A DNA stretch of 64,000 bases from Kalmanozyma brasiliensis GHG001 (lineage: Eukaryota > Basidiomycota > Ustilaginomycetes > Ustilaginales). Shown piece by piece: positions 19,598-30,827 of the stretch. The position numbers and the translations under genes were made by a program. The stretch spans positions 188,401 through 252,400 of the forward strand of contig NW_015961981.1 in assembly GCF_000497045.1 (NCBI RefSeq), written 5' to 3'. A model generated the notes under the pieces. That model had not been told where the DNA came from. It saw only the letters and a program-made list of their open reading frames with translations, and made no database searches. The first letter of the stretch is position 1. Every line of letters begins with the position of its first letter.

Positions 19598-21147
19598 GGC
19601 GTCCCTTGTGGAATTTGTGCCTCGGCGAAAGGGACCGGCTTCGTCGTTCCCGTTGTGGACCAAGCGCAGCTGGACAGGAATTCTGTCAAAGGTTTCCGAG
19701 CAAAAGATGTTCCGATCCCATCCGCTGTGCTCGAACCCACGATTCTCAATTCACGATGCTTCTGGAGCCCATGTTGAGCGTCTGCTTGTGCTTTCCAATG
19801 CCTCTCGCGATGTCAAGGAAAGTCCTGTCGCACTTGCTGATCGATCAATTCGAACCGAATTTGAGATGAAGAAGTGAGCAATTTGCAATGCCATCGGCCC
19901 TGGTGCGGACAACGACATAGGAATCGGTGAAAAAGTTCAGCTGTTGATCAAGGCAGACTGGATGAGAAGAAAGCGCAAAGATTGCGAGGTACGCGATGAT
20001 GACAGCTAAACTTTCCTGATGTATCTCAGGCCAAGTTTCGGTTCAGGCTGGATCCAAAAGCGATAAGTGAAGATCGAAGCCCACCATGAGAGCTTGGCCT
20101 GATCCAGATGTCGTGCATCGCCCATATGGAGCCCTTCTTCCATCCCATGGTGGGCCTCTTGACACGAAGATCGTAGAAACGAAAGATGGGGCCCGGGTTA
20201 GCTGAGATATCCGGGCCATCCTTTTGTTGCCCCTAGCATCTTGACGTTTTGACGTCGTCGGTCCGGCACCTGCATGGAGGGTCGGCAAAAATAGAATGAC
20301 CAAAGAGGTACGCGGGAGATCGACGCCAAGTGCATAGAAACAGACGCCTTGTGTGTTGATCTCACGATTTTAAGAATTTAAAAAAAAAAAAAAAAAAAAA
20401 AANNNNNNNNNNNNNNNNNNNNNNNNNNNNNNAGCGAGCTTGGATCTCGCCGGCCTCGCGAATCTCCTACGGCTCAACCCAGCGCTGGCAGTGATGATGC
20501 ACGGCTTGAGGGTGAAACTTGAATGTGAGTGGGGCACTGTACGTACGCTTGATGCAGCAACGTGCTCAGCGGCGTCAATATGCTGCGGTCGCAGCTGATC
20601 GTGCTGCTTTTTAGGAGTTGCGAAATGCAGGCCAATTTTCGGAAAGTCACACCAAAAAGGCTGCGCAGAACCCGTCACATTGATGAGTGAGGTGTTGCTC
20701 TCGATTTCACTGCACGCTGTTGCATGTGTCAAGATTGCCGTCAGCTTATCCATCGCTCTTTTCGCCTTTACCATCACCACTACCACCGCCACTTGCGACA
20801 GAATTGCCAGTCAAACTCACCAGCAGGCTCTGCGTAGACACCTTTTGACTCTGGTAGTCCATCGCCCTCTCTCCAGCCACGCTCATCGAAACCCACCCCG
20901 AGAGACAAGAGTGCTAAGAGCTCGATTCAAGAAGCTCTCACGCATTCCTCATCGCATCCCTCCTTGGAAGGCATTACGAAGCGGCTCCTCCCTTGGCCGG
21001 AAGCGATCCGAAGTCTCTCGACCCGTCCTCCCGGCTGCTGTCGCTGACTTTTCGAGTCACACCGAGACCTTTGATCGGCTCATGCGATGAGCTCGGCACA
21101 CTTTGGTGATCCCTCACTTATGGTGTAGCAACGCACAGCTCAGCCTG
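19598..21147. other. intergenic region containing a scaffold gap
   Basis: About 1.5 kb between the RSM10 stop and the Byr4-like start. It contains a 23-nt poly-A run and the N gap. A 10-bp perfect inverted repeat (GCCCACCATG at 20079-20088 and its complement at 20146-20155) is present but is too short and too widely spaced to interpret. Any gene lost in the gap cannot be judged. Confidence 0.5.
20403..20432. other. assembly gap (30 N) preceded by poly-A
   Basis: Thirty unknown bases follow directly after a run of 23 A (20380-20402). This looks like a contig join placed at a homopolymer, so the true gap length is unknown. Confidence 0.98.
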
Positions 21148-24100
21148 ATGTCGAGCTTCGTCGGCAGCAGCCGACTGTCTCATCGATCGGATCTACCGAG
21201 TTTCACTCGCACAACATCCGATCCCACTGCAGCCCTCACTCCTCCTCGAGTTGTGGTAGCAGAAGGCAGCGAATTTATCCTCGAGACAGTGCCACGCCGA
21301 ACATCACCTTCCGCCTTCCGACTCACAACCAAAGAGCGACCCATTTCAGTTTCTCACACCTCATCGTCATCATCGCAACGACTCAGTTCCACGTCCAGCA
21401 CCTCGCCTGGCTCTAGAAATGCGGATCGGCCCTATCGCCCGCCGCCCTCGAGCAGCGCTCGCTTTTTCGAACGACACTCCCAGCAATGGATGGTACCGCA
21501 ATCAGCCCCGTCACCTCCAACACCCGCGTCCTTTGTCGCTTCCGGCTCGCAACAGGTGCAACGCGACCGGGCCGCCAGTGTCAGCTCCTTGGCTCCACCA
21601 AAGACGCCCACACGCGCTCGCTCAGGCAGCGATGCAAGCAGCTTCACCCGCTCTCGGCCAGCTCACGATCAGTGGGCCACGGACGAGGAGAGCATCGAAC
21701 ACCCACTCATCCGTCGATCGTCGCCCAGCGTACATGATCGCGCCGAGCTGCGACCACCATCGAATAGCGCACTGCTTTCAAGAGCCGACCACGATGCATG
21801 CATCAGTCCAGGACAAGACGCCGGTTCCCGATATGGAGCACCTCTGGAAGTGCTTGCAGCCTCTGCTGATGCCGACTGGGACGCTGAGCTCGGACTCTCA
21901 GACTCAGATCACGCAGCACCTCTGCGATTGCCGCAATCACAGCCAGCCCCATCGGTTCTACCGGCCTCTCGGAGCACCACCACCACCAATGACTCCGTCA
22001 ACGAGTTCATGTGCGCGACCTCTCATCTCGAAAAGATCAACGCAGCCAATCTCAGGGGCATCCGTGTCACATCTACCGTCAGCGAAAGCTGGGACGAAGA
22101 CTTTCTCTTCCAGAATGAAGACGAGGCCGCGGCCCCACACCCTCACAACGACAGCACAAGAAGCCAATCAAGGGGGTCCAGTGACCATCACTATTCAGCA
22201 AAGGGAGCGAAAACGACAGCACTGCAAAGCTTGGACGAAGAGGAGGCAGAGAGTGACAACGACGTCGAGAACTGGGACGACGAGTTTTCGTGGAACGCTG
22301 ATCAGATGATCACGCCATCAGCATCGACCTCGCTTCCAAATCCGTTGTTGCGAACCATCCCGAAAGCACAATCCTCGGATGAATCTTCATCTAGCGATGT
22401 TGCGGACCTTTCAGCTCGTCTGACCGCCCAACACGACACCAATACATCACGGACGCTGTTCTCACGGGACAGAAACGATCCTGACGCTTCAAATTCCAGC
22501 CGCCACGACGCTCTTGGCCTCATTCGCCACCATTATAATGCTCCGCACAGCCTCAATCGCCGAGGCAACGATAGCGGAGGCGACACCGAGACCGAGACAC
22601 CGCCAAAGGAGTCTAAGCAGCGGGCTCCAATTCGCCCTGCCCGCAGATCCCTGGGAGCAGCATTGGGCTTCGGCACACGCCCGAAAGCCGCAGCTGCACC
22701 TTCGGCACCTTCCGCGGAAACGTGGACGCAGTCACCATCTCGAGTCAAGGACAAGGCCCGCGCTTCAACGGAAGTAAAGACGCACCAAAGCACTCAATCC
22801 AAGCCAAAAGGCAGCGCTTTGCAACGATTGAGTTTCTCGCGTTCTCGAAACAGCGCCGGCAACGCGTCCAACGTCAGCATCGACGAAACACCTGAAGATG
22901 GCAGGAGTCAACAACGACCCTACAACGACAGGTTCAATCAGAGCCAGGCCTCTGTCCTCAGTCATTTCTCCGCCTATTCGAACCGTTCTCAACGCGGCGA
23001 CAGCTCCACCAGCTTGGAGAGGAGCTACGCTGCGCTCCGTAGCGCCAGCTTCCGTCGTTTCTTCAGCCGCGGGGACATGAGCAGCCGCAAAGATCCCGAA
23101 ACTAGCGTGCTTCTTACTTCGCCACCGACATCTCCCCTGCAAAATGGGTTGGTCCTCACTCAGCCCATTCTGCATGTCTCTAGCCCTGCGAGGGATGAAA
23201 CAGCCTCTCTGGCCTCTGATCTGTCCACTTCGCCGCCCTCTGCCTGGTTCCGCCACCGTCGATCGATTGAAACGACACCGACACGGCCAACAGACCGGAG
23301 TTGTCGGCGTGGGAGTGGCTTGCTTCAAGGAGGACCACCAGAGGATGCTGTAGCGGTCCCATCCAGCCAGCATGGCCCGCTGCTGACATCCTCGAGACCA
23401 CCACAAAACCAGACTTCTTCGAAGCCTCTTACCATCACTGCGATCGGACCCAGCCGGGTCGATGACCGAAACGCCCCTCATCCGCCAAGACTCTGTCAGC
23501 CAACCAATGCCGGCCTTCGGCGTGACTTTTCCAGCTCCAACACGCTGCGTGCCACCTCCGGAATCGGCCCCGCAGATTCTGTCACGCCTACGCGGGCAGG
23601 ACGCTCAGCGTTTGCTGAAGATGCGTCGGCCTATGGGCAGGACGACGGAAGCGACGTCCACACCCACTTGCGGTCTGACGAGGCTTACGCTTACGGCGGC
23701 GAGCGAATGCATAGAGGCGATCGTGGCTCGACAAGCAGATCCGTTTCGACGTCAACAGCTCACAGTCAAGCCAGTAGTGAGTCGATGTACGGCTACAAAA
23801 TGAGGAAGCAGGTCTCGGTGTCCAGTGGGCAGGACGCGCTGGACTCGGAAACCTCGTATGGCACCAGCGTCGGCAGTTCGCCTGGACTAGCAAACCCGTC
23901 CTCTTGGGCGTCCTTCCGAAAGGGCGTAGCCAATGCCTCGGTGGACATGAAGGAGACGGATTCGATTCTTTCCGCTGACTTGTCAAGCAGTCAAGAGATT
24001 TCGTTCAGGCGCGAGACTACCTTTGGTCGCACGCCTAGTTCCGCAGGCTCCTTCTTTGGTCTCGAGAGGACGCTCGACGGCGCGTCCGCGGTTGGTGTTC

Positions 24101-26064
24101 CACTGGCTGCACGCCAGCAGTCTGTGCTTCAAGGTCCTACATCCGCTTCGCAGGACACCGATTCGATGCGAGCGCCCTCAGCGCGGCTCGCGTCGCCCCT
24201 CACCTCCGCTCATCAAGCTCTGCCGGGGCCGACTTCCGACCACCCTCCGTCGTCGCGCCAAACGACTTTGGCTGCTGTTCCGTCTGACAAGCGCGCCCCG
24301 AGGCGCAACAGCCTCGGAGATCTCAAGATCCCGAGTCGAATCAGCCAAGCGCAGACGGGCATCCGCAACAACATCAACTTGGTTCGTGACTTTGCCAAAG
24401 GGATCGAGGAGCTCAAGGTGTTGAAGGCGAGCTACATGGATCAGAGGGCGACGACGCCGCTGCTCAGCTCGGAAGCGGAGGAAAGGATTCGCAATTGGCT
24501 TGAATGTGCCGATGTGCTCATCGGGCTAGGCGAAGGTCGCAGCGAAGCCGATTCGGCCGCTCGCGTTGAGACGTTGTCTCATACGACGCTGTCGACGCAC
24601 GCTGATGGCCGTCGCACGACATTCTCGGATGCATCCGCAGGCCCGATGCCAACGATGGATCATCGACCTTCCCTGTCCAGCGCCAGAAATGTCAGTGGCA
24701 CAAGTCAGAGCACCGTGTCGACCACCGATGGCACCAGAAGCGTCGACGTGCACAGGGAGATCGACATCTTGTCGGCCATCCTCGGCGGCACGACCCTCCA
24801 TACCAACTCTGCTAAGCCGCCTCGCTCGCACGGCCGCTTCCAGTCGGAAACATACGCACGAGGCTATCCAGCTCTTCACTCTGGTGCGCCCATCTTCTCG
24901 ACTCCGCAGACGAAGGTGACGGCATCCTCGACCCGTGTGTCGAACCTGGTGACACCGGAACGGACCAGCTTCATTGGGACGAGAATCGTGCAAACTGAAA
25001 CCCCGTCGATGGAAGAGCGACGCAACACCGGATCGCCCAGGACCGGCGTCGACGCGAGTTTGACCGACATTTCACTTCCCAGCGAGCCTGATGTTGGCGA
25101 CATTAATCGCAGCGCCAAGCGTCGCCTTCGAAGTGCCAGTCGCGCCGGGCTGCAAGGCCTGAAGGAGCTCATCAAAGGTTTCCGAAACAACGCTGGCGAT
25201 GACAATGGCACGACAAAGGTGAACGCTGGCACAGACGACGCCACTGATCCGTCGGGACTTGCCATCGACGGGCGTCCCACGACACCATCAGCATCGAAGC
25301 AGAAGCGCAAGTCGCTGACTCTGAAGCGAAGGTCCTTCCTCCGCTCCCGGACGTCGTTGGACAGCGTGCACGCCAAAGACGCGGACATGCTGACGTCGAG
25401 CGACGTTGCACCTCCTCTGCCTGTCTCGCCTGAGAGTATTCGATCTGCCCACCCCTCGCCTCCCAAGTTCGAGCAACGCGAGCAGCGCAAGCCGGCACCG
25501 CCGCTCTTCCGGTCCTCCCTCGAGACGACGCGGGAGTCTTCCTCCGTAGACGAGCCCGCAAAGCGATCGACACTGTCGTCCTCCAAATCTACCCGCCGCG
25601 TTTCCCTGCAGCCTACACGGATCAATAGCCGCACGAATCATCCGTCGGTCGATATGGTCCCTTCTGGACCGCCTCGACAACCTCTTTCCGCCCATCTTCG
25701 ATCTAGCAAGCCAACAATCGCGCAGCCGCCGCAGCAGCCCCATCGTCCCGCCCTCGCCGTCCGCGCCCCAGCACCATCCCCTGGCGTCCACACCCACTCT
25801 CGACGAGCCAGCACCTCGGTCGACACGCTGCACCGCCACCAGCCGTCGCTCGACCATCGGCCGTACTCATCAGCGACGGCTCGATCCCACAGCTCGTCTG
25901 AGGGCCCGCCTCCGTTGGTGCAGAAGCTAGCGCTGCGGCCGGAAGCCATGCCGGGACTGCTGGTATACGTACAGGCGACAAGACAGCATCTATTGGCTGC
26001 GATGGAGGAGATGGCGCCTCGCCAGTCAGACGATACACACTCGACACGACGTCTTGATCAATGA
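21148..26064 (+). CDS. large disordered protein resembling Byr4/Bfa1 (septation/mitotic exit GAP component)
   Basis: A 1638-aa intronless frame from ATG 21148 (an in-frame ATG at 21103 would add 15 aa). It is overwhelmingly Ser/Thr/Pro/Arg-rich and disordered. Two short acidic aromatic motifs, SWDEDFLFQ (about 313) and NWDDEFSW (about 374), resemble the WDDDF elements of Byr4/Bfa1, the scaffold of the two-component GAP for the Spg1/Tem1 GTPase. A conserved-looking helical block at about 1060-1130 (LGDLKIPSRISQAQTGIR, FAKGIEELKVLKASYMDQ, CADVLIGLGEG) and another at about 1210 (DVHREIDILSAILGG) fit the C-terminal Byr4 domain. It is more than twice the length of fission yeast Byr4. The family call is tentative; the coding call is strong. 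Confidence 0.6.
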   Translation: MSSFVGSSRLSHRSDLPSFTRTTSDPTAALTPPRVVVAEGSEFILETVPRRTSPSAFRLTTKERPISVSHTSSSSSQRLSSTSSTSPGSRNADRPYRPPPSSSARFFERHSQQWMVPQSAPSPPTPASFVASGSQQVQRDRAASVSSLAPPKTPTRARSGSDASSFTRSRPAHDQWATDEESIEHPLIRRSSPSVHDRAELRPPSNSALLSRADHDACISPGQDAGSRYGAPLEVLAASADADWDAELGLSDSDHAAPLRLPQSQPAPSVLPASRSTTTTNDSVNEFMCATSHLEKINAANLRGIRVTSTVSESWDEDFLFQNEDEAAAPHPHNDSTRSQSRGSSDHHYSAKGAKTTALQSLDEEEAESDNDVENWDDEFSWNADQMITPSASTSLPNPLLRTIPKAQSSDESSSSDVADLSARLTAQHDTNTSRTLFSRDRNDPDASNSSRHDALGLIRHHYNAPHSLNRRGNDSGGDTETETPPKESKQRAPIRPARRSLGAALGFGTRPKAAAAPSAPSAETWTQSPSRVKDKARASTEVKTHQSTQSKPKGSALQRLSFSRSRNSAGNASNVSIDETPEDGRSQQRPYNDRFNQSQASVLSHFSAYSNRSQRGDSSTSLERSYAALRSASFRRFFSRGDMSSRKDPETSVLLTSPPTSPLQNGLVLTQPILHVSSPARDETASLASDLSTSPPSAWFRHRRSIETTPTRPTDRSCRRGSGLLQGGPPEDAVAVPSSQHGPLLTSSRPPQNQTSSKPLTITAIGPSRVDDRNAPHPPRLCQPTNAGLRRDFSSSNTLRATSGIGPADSVTPTRAGRSAFAEDASAYGQDDGSDVHTHLRSDEAYAYGGERMHRGDRGSTSRSVSTSTAHSQASSESMYGYKMRKQVSVSSGQDALDSETSYGTSVGSSPGLANPSSWASFRKGVANASVDMKETDSILSADLSSSQEISFRRETTFGRTPSSAGSFFGLERTLDGASAVGVPLAARQQSVLQGPTSASQDTDSMRAPSARLASPLTSAHQALPGPTSDHPPSSRQTTLAAVPSDKRAPRRNSLGDLKIPSRISQAQTGIRNNINLVRDFAKGIEELKVLKASYMDQRATTPLLSSEAEERIRNWLECADVLIGLGEGRSEADSAARVETLSHTTLSTHADGRRTTFSDASAGPMPTMDHRPSLSSARNVSGTSQSTVSTTDGTRSVDVHREIDILSAILGGTTLHTNSAKPPRSHGRFQSETYARGYPALHSGAPIFSTPQTKVTASSTRVSNLVTPERTSFIGTRIVQTETPSMEERRNTGSPRTGVDASLTDISLPSEPDVGDINRSAKRRLRSASRAGLQGLKELIKGFRNNAGDDNGTTKVNAGTDDATDPSGLAIDGRPTTPSASKQKRKSLTLKRRSFLRSRTSLDSVHAKDADMLTSSDVAPPLPVSPESIRSAHPSPPKFEQREQRKPAPPLFRSSLETTRESSSVDEPAKRSTLSSSKSTRRVSLQPTRINSRTNHPSVDMVPSGPPRQPLSAHLRSSKPTIAQPPQQPHRPALAVRAPAPSPGVHTHSRRASTSVDTLHRHQPSLDHRPYSSATARSHSSSEGPPPLVQKLALRPEAMPGLLVYVQATRQHLLAAMEEMAPRQSDDTHSTRRLDQ

Positions 26065-29000
26065 TACCCCTCTTTCTTTTGAGCTGGTGCGTTTGTTAGA
26101 CTGAGATTGCGTCGAGCAACGGGCGACTAAGTGAGCGCTGTTGGGAGGTCTGTGCGAATCATGGCGAGATGCAGTGCGGCGGCAATGCAATGTCATGTAC
26201 GATGCTGGCCTGCGTGCATTAGCGTGGTTCCTGGTCTGAGTTTGGAGCGGCGACGAGAAGGGGGGGGCAATTTGACTTTTTTCGTTTCTCCTTGCGTGAG
26301 AAGAAATGGTGTCTCCCTTCTTGAGCATGCTTTGCGACATTCCCTTCTCTACGACTGCAAGTTCATCTCATGAGCTCGGTCCATGATGTGTCAAGATCCG
26401 AGGGCGATTAAGATCAGGAGAACCGACTTGTTGGCTCTGCAGAAAGTGAGACACTGGCCGGCGACCACGCGAGGGCGGCGCGGCGCGTCCAAACCCAAAA
26501 CAAGGCGTGTCGCGTAAAGCTTAATTTCCAAGCCACGCGTCACACGCACGAGACCCAACCGAGCTGTCAAACGATCCCGCTTTTTCAAGGGTCCGATCGT
26601 AGGCGACGACCCGCCGATCGGGGGGCGAGGGGGTTTGTTTGTCCCCGTCTGGGTCGCCGTGCCCTTTGCCTGATCGTGAGCCTGTTGGAGCAAGCGTGCG
26701 TATGTCAGCTGCTCGAATCGCCTTACGATTTGTGGCATGAGGCGTGCGGAATGTTTGCGATCGTGAGCAGGCACGCGGAGAGGAGATCCCGTCGGATCTG
26801 CGCATGAGCTCCCGTCAGGCACCAGGTACCTCTTGGCATGGCAGCTCGCCGAGAGCAGCACACGACGCGGCCATCAACGTTTCGACCTTGGTAAGAGAGT
26901 GACCGAGATGGGCGAAGGGCTCGTGGGGGGCGGGAACGAAATCCCACGGCGAGGTTCGATTTTATGGACAGGCGATCGCGGCGTGCAGCGGAAGAACGAT
27001 TTGGAGCATTGTGAAAAATGGGGAGATATGTCACAGACATGTCAAGCCGAGCAGTTTGCCGTACCTGTCATGCCTCACCGCGTGGACCGAGCACAGATCC
27101 TACGGGACAGCGTGCGAGGACTTGGCAGGACCTAAAGAACGGAGTGATGAACACCGGGGGAGAATGATTGTCGGAGCTCACAAACAGGTACGCCAGAGGA
27201 AGCGAAAAGGTGACGCGATCATACCGCTCCCGGACTGACAGGTCAGGCACCAACATTCTGCGCGCCTGCATCCCCATCTCGGTTGCTGACCGTCGGAGGC
27301 AAGATCTCCCGCGTGATGGCGTGCAGAGGCAGACGACGAATGATCGTGATCGCTTTTCACGGAGCCTCATTCGGGGTCAAGTCAGCAGTCCGAGGAGAAT
27401 CTCAACCCATCGTGCGTGCAGCTGTATCGTGAAGGTGCACACGCCTACGCCCACACACGACCTTGGCCGTCCTGTCAAACGGAAAACGTGGCTGGCGGAC
27501 CTTTCGCTCGAGACTGACCATGCGGCTCTGCGGATTGCAGCTCCGATGGCGCAGTCTGGAGCGCCAGACACAAGCTCTTTGTCGTGCCAAAAGGTTTGTT
27601 CGGCGACTTTGACTTGCCGAGAACCTGCGAACAATGGATTCGACATTCCCACGTCGGCCAAAGCTCGAGGTTCCCTCTCCATTGTGTCAATCCGGTCCAC
27701 CTCGATGGCATTGGAAGCCTGGGCGACTAGGTACCATGGCATGCAGCCTCGGAGAGGAGCAGATCGATATTGCATCGCGCTGGTGTGGGAAGGGACGTGC
27801 GCGCGTGGCCTCGCTTACGAGCCCGACCCCGCATCCGACCCTTTTCATCGATGGACCCTTGCACCTTGAATGAGCAGTCGCTTGCGTAACAAACAAGATC
27901 GAGGACAAAGCTGCTATCACCAGCATTGCTGGCGAGAGCGGCGACCAATCACGCAAAAGAGGGTATGAGGATTCGGCTCTTTGATGTTCCGATACATTCA
28001 AGGTCAGATTGAGACCCGCTCCCACGCCAATTCGTCATTTCGCGCTCGCCCGAGCATAGGACCCGAATTTGACCGAGCGACGCAGGCAGATAGGCCATCG
28101 GAGTGCGCGATAGAGCGGCGCCAGGATGGCGGCCTTTGCGGCTGGAGTCAACGGGAAAGCAAAGCCCAACGTGCAAGCCGCCGCCAGCGAGCTTGCTGCA
28201 CGGAGACGTTGGCGCGCTGCCTCAAAGCCTCTTTCATAACGATGCACCACACGTACCCCGGATCGACCAGCCTGAAGGGAGGAAGAGGCGTTTGTGAGGT
28301 AGCCACGGGCAGTGCCTTTCACAAGCGGCTGCAGAGGGTGGATCAGGGGCTTGCTGCGCGGTTGACAAGCTCGTGCAGCAATGGCAGAACCAAGCGCTCT
28401 GCTTTGCCTACTGGCTCATGATCGGAGCCCGAAGTGGTGGCTTCGTTGCGAGGGTTTAGCGCTGCTCGCTTGTGATGCAAGCCAGTCTCAGAATTGTGCG
28501 CTTTCTCGGACAGGATGTGCTAGAGAGAGTGCACCTTTCCATTTCTTCCTGAGACATTTCAATGCTTTGGACTCGGATCAGTATGCAGCTCGCATCGCTT
28601 GCACCACTCAATTTAGTGGGAGGTGCGCACGGACAAGGCAATGTCAAAGCCCAGCTTCAGTAGCCCTTACTCCTTATCACGGCGTGGCTCTTGAGAGCAA
28701 TGTCGATGTCAAGTTCCTGCGATACAAGCGGAAAACAATGGCGGACCGATTGATCATTTCCCGTCTTGCAGGCCAAGGATTGGACTGGATGTGCGGAGCG
28801 TGAGGCCTGGCTGCGAAGAGAAAGAGGGTTTGAGCTCAGAATCCCACTCGGACTTGCAGAACCCTCGATAAAGTGTCAATTCTGGAAAATGGCCAGCAGC
28901 TGCACGGGAATGTGGGTCGCTGCCAAGTGTGATTTCAACGTACATTCCCCCGCTTGCCCGCTAAGGACCTCAGACGCGCGCTCTCGCTCGCGTCTTTTTT

Positions 29001-29618
29001 GTCTGCTTGCTGGCTGCTCTCTTCTGACAACCGACTCTTCCGCAGAGAACCGCGCCCTGCCACGCCTCTCTCGGAAGCACAACGATTGACCCTATCTCCT
29101 GTAGGCTACTGTCAGTATCGACGTCCTTGCAGCTGTCCCTTCCTCCTCCTTTTCATCCCACTACATATCATCCAGGCTTCGCCTTCCTCGTCCTTGGCAC
29201 TTCACCCGACTCGTCTTCTTCCTCATATATTTGATGTTCTTCACCTGCTTGCTGTCGACGTGATCGCGAAGCTGGCCATCTCGCCATCCTGCATCACCCC
29301 TTCTCGTCCTTCCCTCGCATCTCATCAGCATCTCATCCCGCTCCATAACGTCCAGCAAGCATCACTTCTCGCCTCCAGCTCATCCTCGTCACGCATCCTC
29401 GTCGCTTCTTCTTGTCCCGACATCCCGCATCTCGCATTCCACCTTGCATCTCCTACTCAATGTCCTTATAGCTTGCTTTCTATCCCTCGCTTTCAGCCTC
29501 TCATCACCCTCCTCCGGGAACCCTCTCACACAATAAAAGCTCAAATTGCCCATTTGTTCGGTCATATACACGACGAACCTCCATCTCGGACCCGATCTTA
29601 GCATCCCTTCACGCCATC
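26065..29618. other. 3.5-kb gene-free region, probable long promoter of the downstream gene
   Basis: The longest stretch without a supportable gene. Many short frames occur on both strands, the longest 233 codons (27168-27869), none with recognisable motifs or a consistent coding look. From about 28990 the plus strand becomes strongly pyrimidine-rich up to the ATG at 29619, as expected for a leader, with an AT-rich CATATATTTG near 29225. A non-coding RNA is possible but nothing in the sequence proves it. Confidence 0.5.
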
Positions 29619-30827
29619 ATGTCCAACTCACCCTCGGTCCTCATGGCCAGACCCACTCTCGGCTACCGCTCCATCTCGGAGCTCGCACCGCTCTACGACC
29701 CCTCCTCCGCACCGCACTCGGGCACCCGTCTGCGCGGCTCAAAAGCCACCAGCGGAACACAGACTGCCGCAGGATCGCAGCTGCCCTACTCGCCTCTGCT
29801 CCCGCTTCCTCCTGCGTCCACTTCGAAGATGCCCCTGCTGCACCCCGACTCTGCTGTCGAGCAGAGGGAGAACGTCGCCCCTTCCACGTTCCACGATGAG
29901 CCCATCCCCTCCAACCACGCCGGCGCCATCGCTGCTCGCCGTCAAGCTCGACGCGGCGTCTCCGAAGGCTACACGTTCCACTCGCACGAGATGAAGCCCA
30001 ACCGCACCTCGGCCTTGTCCACCAAAGCTGCGCTTCGGCTACACATCGCTGCGTCCTCGGACCCCTCCGCGCACCCTGCTGCGGGCAAAGCAGCTGGCAT
30101 GATTCGCAGCTACTCGCTCCCCGTTGCGACCCAAGAGGAACACGACGAGCAGCAACGCGTGATGGCGCTTGGCCTCACCGGTCAGACGGCGGCCAACCCG
30201 GCATGGTGGCAGTACGGCTGGCCCTCACCGGGCGGTCTCAACCACCATCACGTTCACAAAACGGAGCGATCGCGGTCACAGTCCAAGCTCTCCAATGCGC
30301 TATCGCCACTGAGCCCTCTCGCGCCCATCGAGCCCGCTACAACCACCCCAAGAGCCGGGAAGGCGGCCAAAACTCACTCGTCTTGCTCCCCAAAGATGAA
30401 GTCTAAGCATCTGCCTTCGATGCACCAGCACGCACTCCACGCCTCACGCTCCGCTTCCACCTCGCCCAAGCTCAGTCGCTCCCCTCTAGCGCCCATGTCG
30501 ACCAATCTGCCTGCCCTCGAACAGCAGACGGAAAAGGAGGAGATGTTTGATGTCGAGATGGATGCGCTCAATGCGAGGTTTGCCGAATGGTCCCGGGCAC
30601 AGGAGAAAGAGGTGGACGAGGAGCAGGATGACTACTTCAACCTCGTCCACGATGACCCTGTTGTGCTGCTGAGGGCTGCCGGTGGGAGCGACACTTCGGA
30701 TGAGGCACGTACGCCGAGAGCTTCCTCTCCAAGACCCACGTCGAAGATGCACGCTGCCCTGGAGGAGGAGGGGGAGAACAGGTGGTCGGGCAACTTCGAC
30801 TTCATTCACCCAGACCATCTTGCTTGA
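29619..30827 (+). CDS. unrecognised disordered protein
   Basis: A 402-aa frame from ATG 29619, preceded by a pyrimidine-rich leader. I recognise no domain. It is rich in Ser, Pro, His and Ala. Visible segments are an N-terminal RPTLGYRSISELAPLYDPSS, an Arg-rich patch (AIAARRQARRGVSEGYTFHS), an aromatic cluster (NPAWWQYGWPSPGGLNHHHV), SP-rich possible phosphosites at about 220-300, and an acidic C-terminus (EEQDDYFNLVHDDPVVLL) ending ENRWSGNFDFIHPDHLA. Codon composition and length support a real gene. The unusually long upstream region suggests regulated expression, by inference only. It could be a lineage-specific regulator. Confidence 0.7.
   Translation: MSNSPSVLMARPTLGYRSISELAPLYDPSSAPHSGTRLRGSKATSGTQTAAGSQLPYSPLLPLPPASTSKMPLLHPDSAVEQRENVAPSTFHDEPIPSNHAGAIAARRQARRGVSEGYTFHSHEMKPNRTSALSTKAALRLHIAASSDPSAHPAAGKAAGMIRSYSLPVATQEEHDEQQRVMALGLTGQTAANPAWWQYGWPSPGGLNHHHVHKTERSRSQSKLSNALSPLSPLAPIEPATTTPRAGKAAKTHSSCSPKMKSKHLPSMHQHALHASRSASTSPKLSRSPLAPMSTNLPALEQQTEKEEMFDVEMDALNARFAEWSRAQEKEVDEEQDDYFNLVHDDPVVLLRAAGGSDTSDEARTPRASSPRPTSKMHAALEEEGENRWSGNFDFIHPDHLA

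Noticed and set aside
20079..20155. 10-bp inverted repeat with a 57-bp spacer
   Set aside because: Too short and too widely spaced to call a terminal repeat, hairpin or binding site with confidence.
20370..20792. frame crossing the N gap
   Set aside because: It exists only because unknown bases and the poly-A run are read through.
27168..27869. 233-codon frame in the gene-free region
   Set aside because: Overlapped by similar-length frames on the other strand, with no motif and no coding-like composition; kept as non-coding.
28954..29601. 215-codon plus-strand frame with a hydrophobic start, suggestive of a secreted protein
   Set aside because: It begins with GTG-type context and lies in a pyrimidine-rich leader, where Leu/Ser/Pro codons arise automatically; it ends just before the real ATG at 29619.
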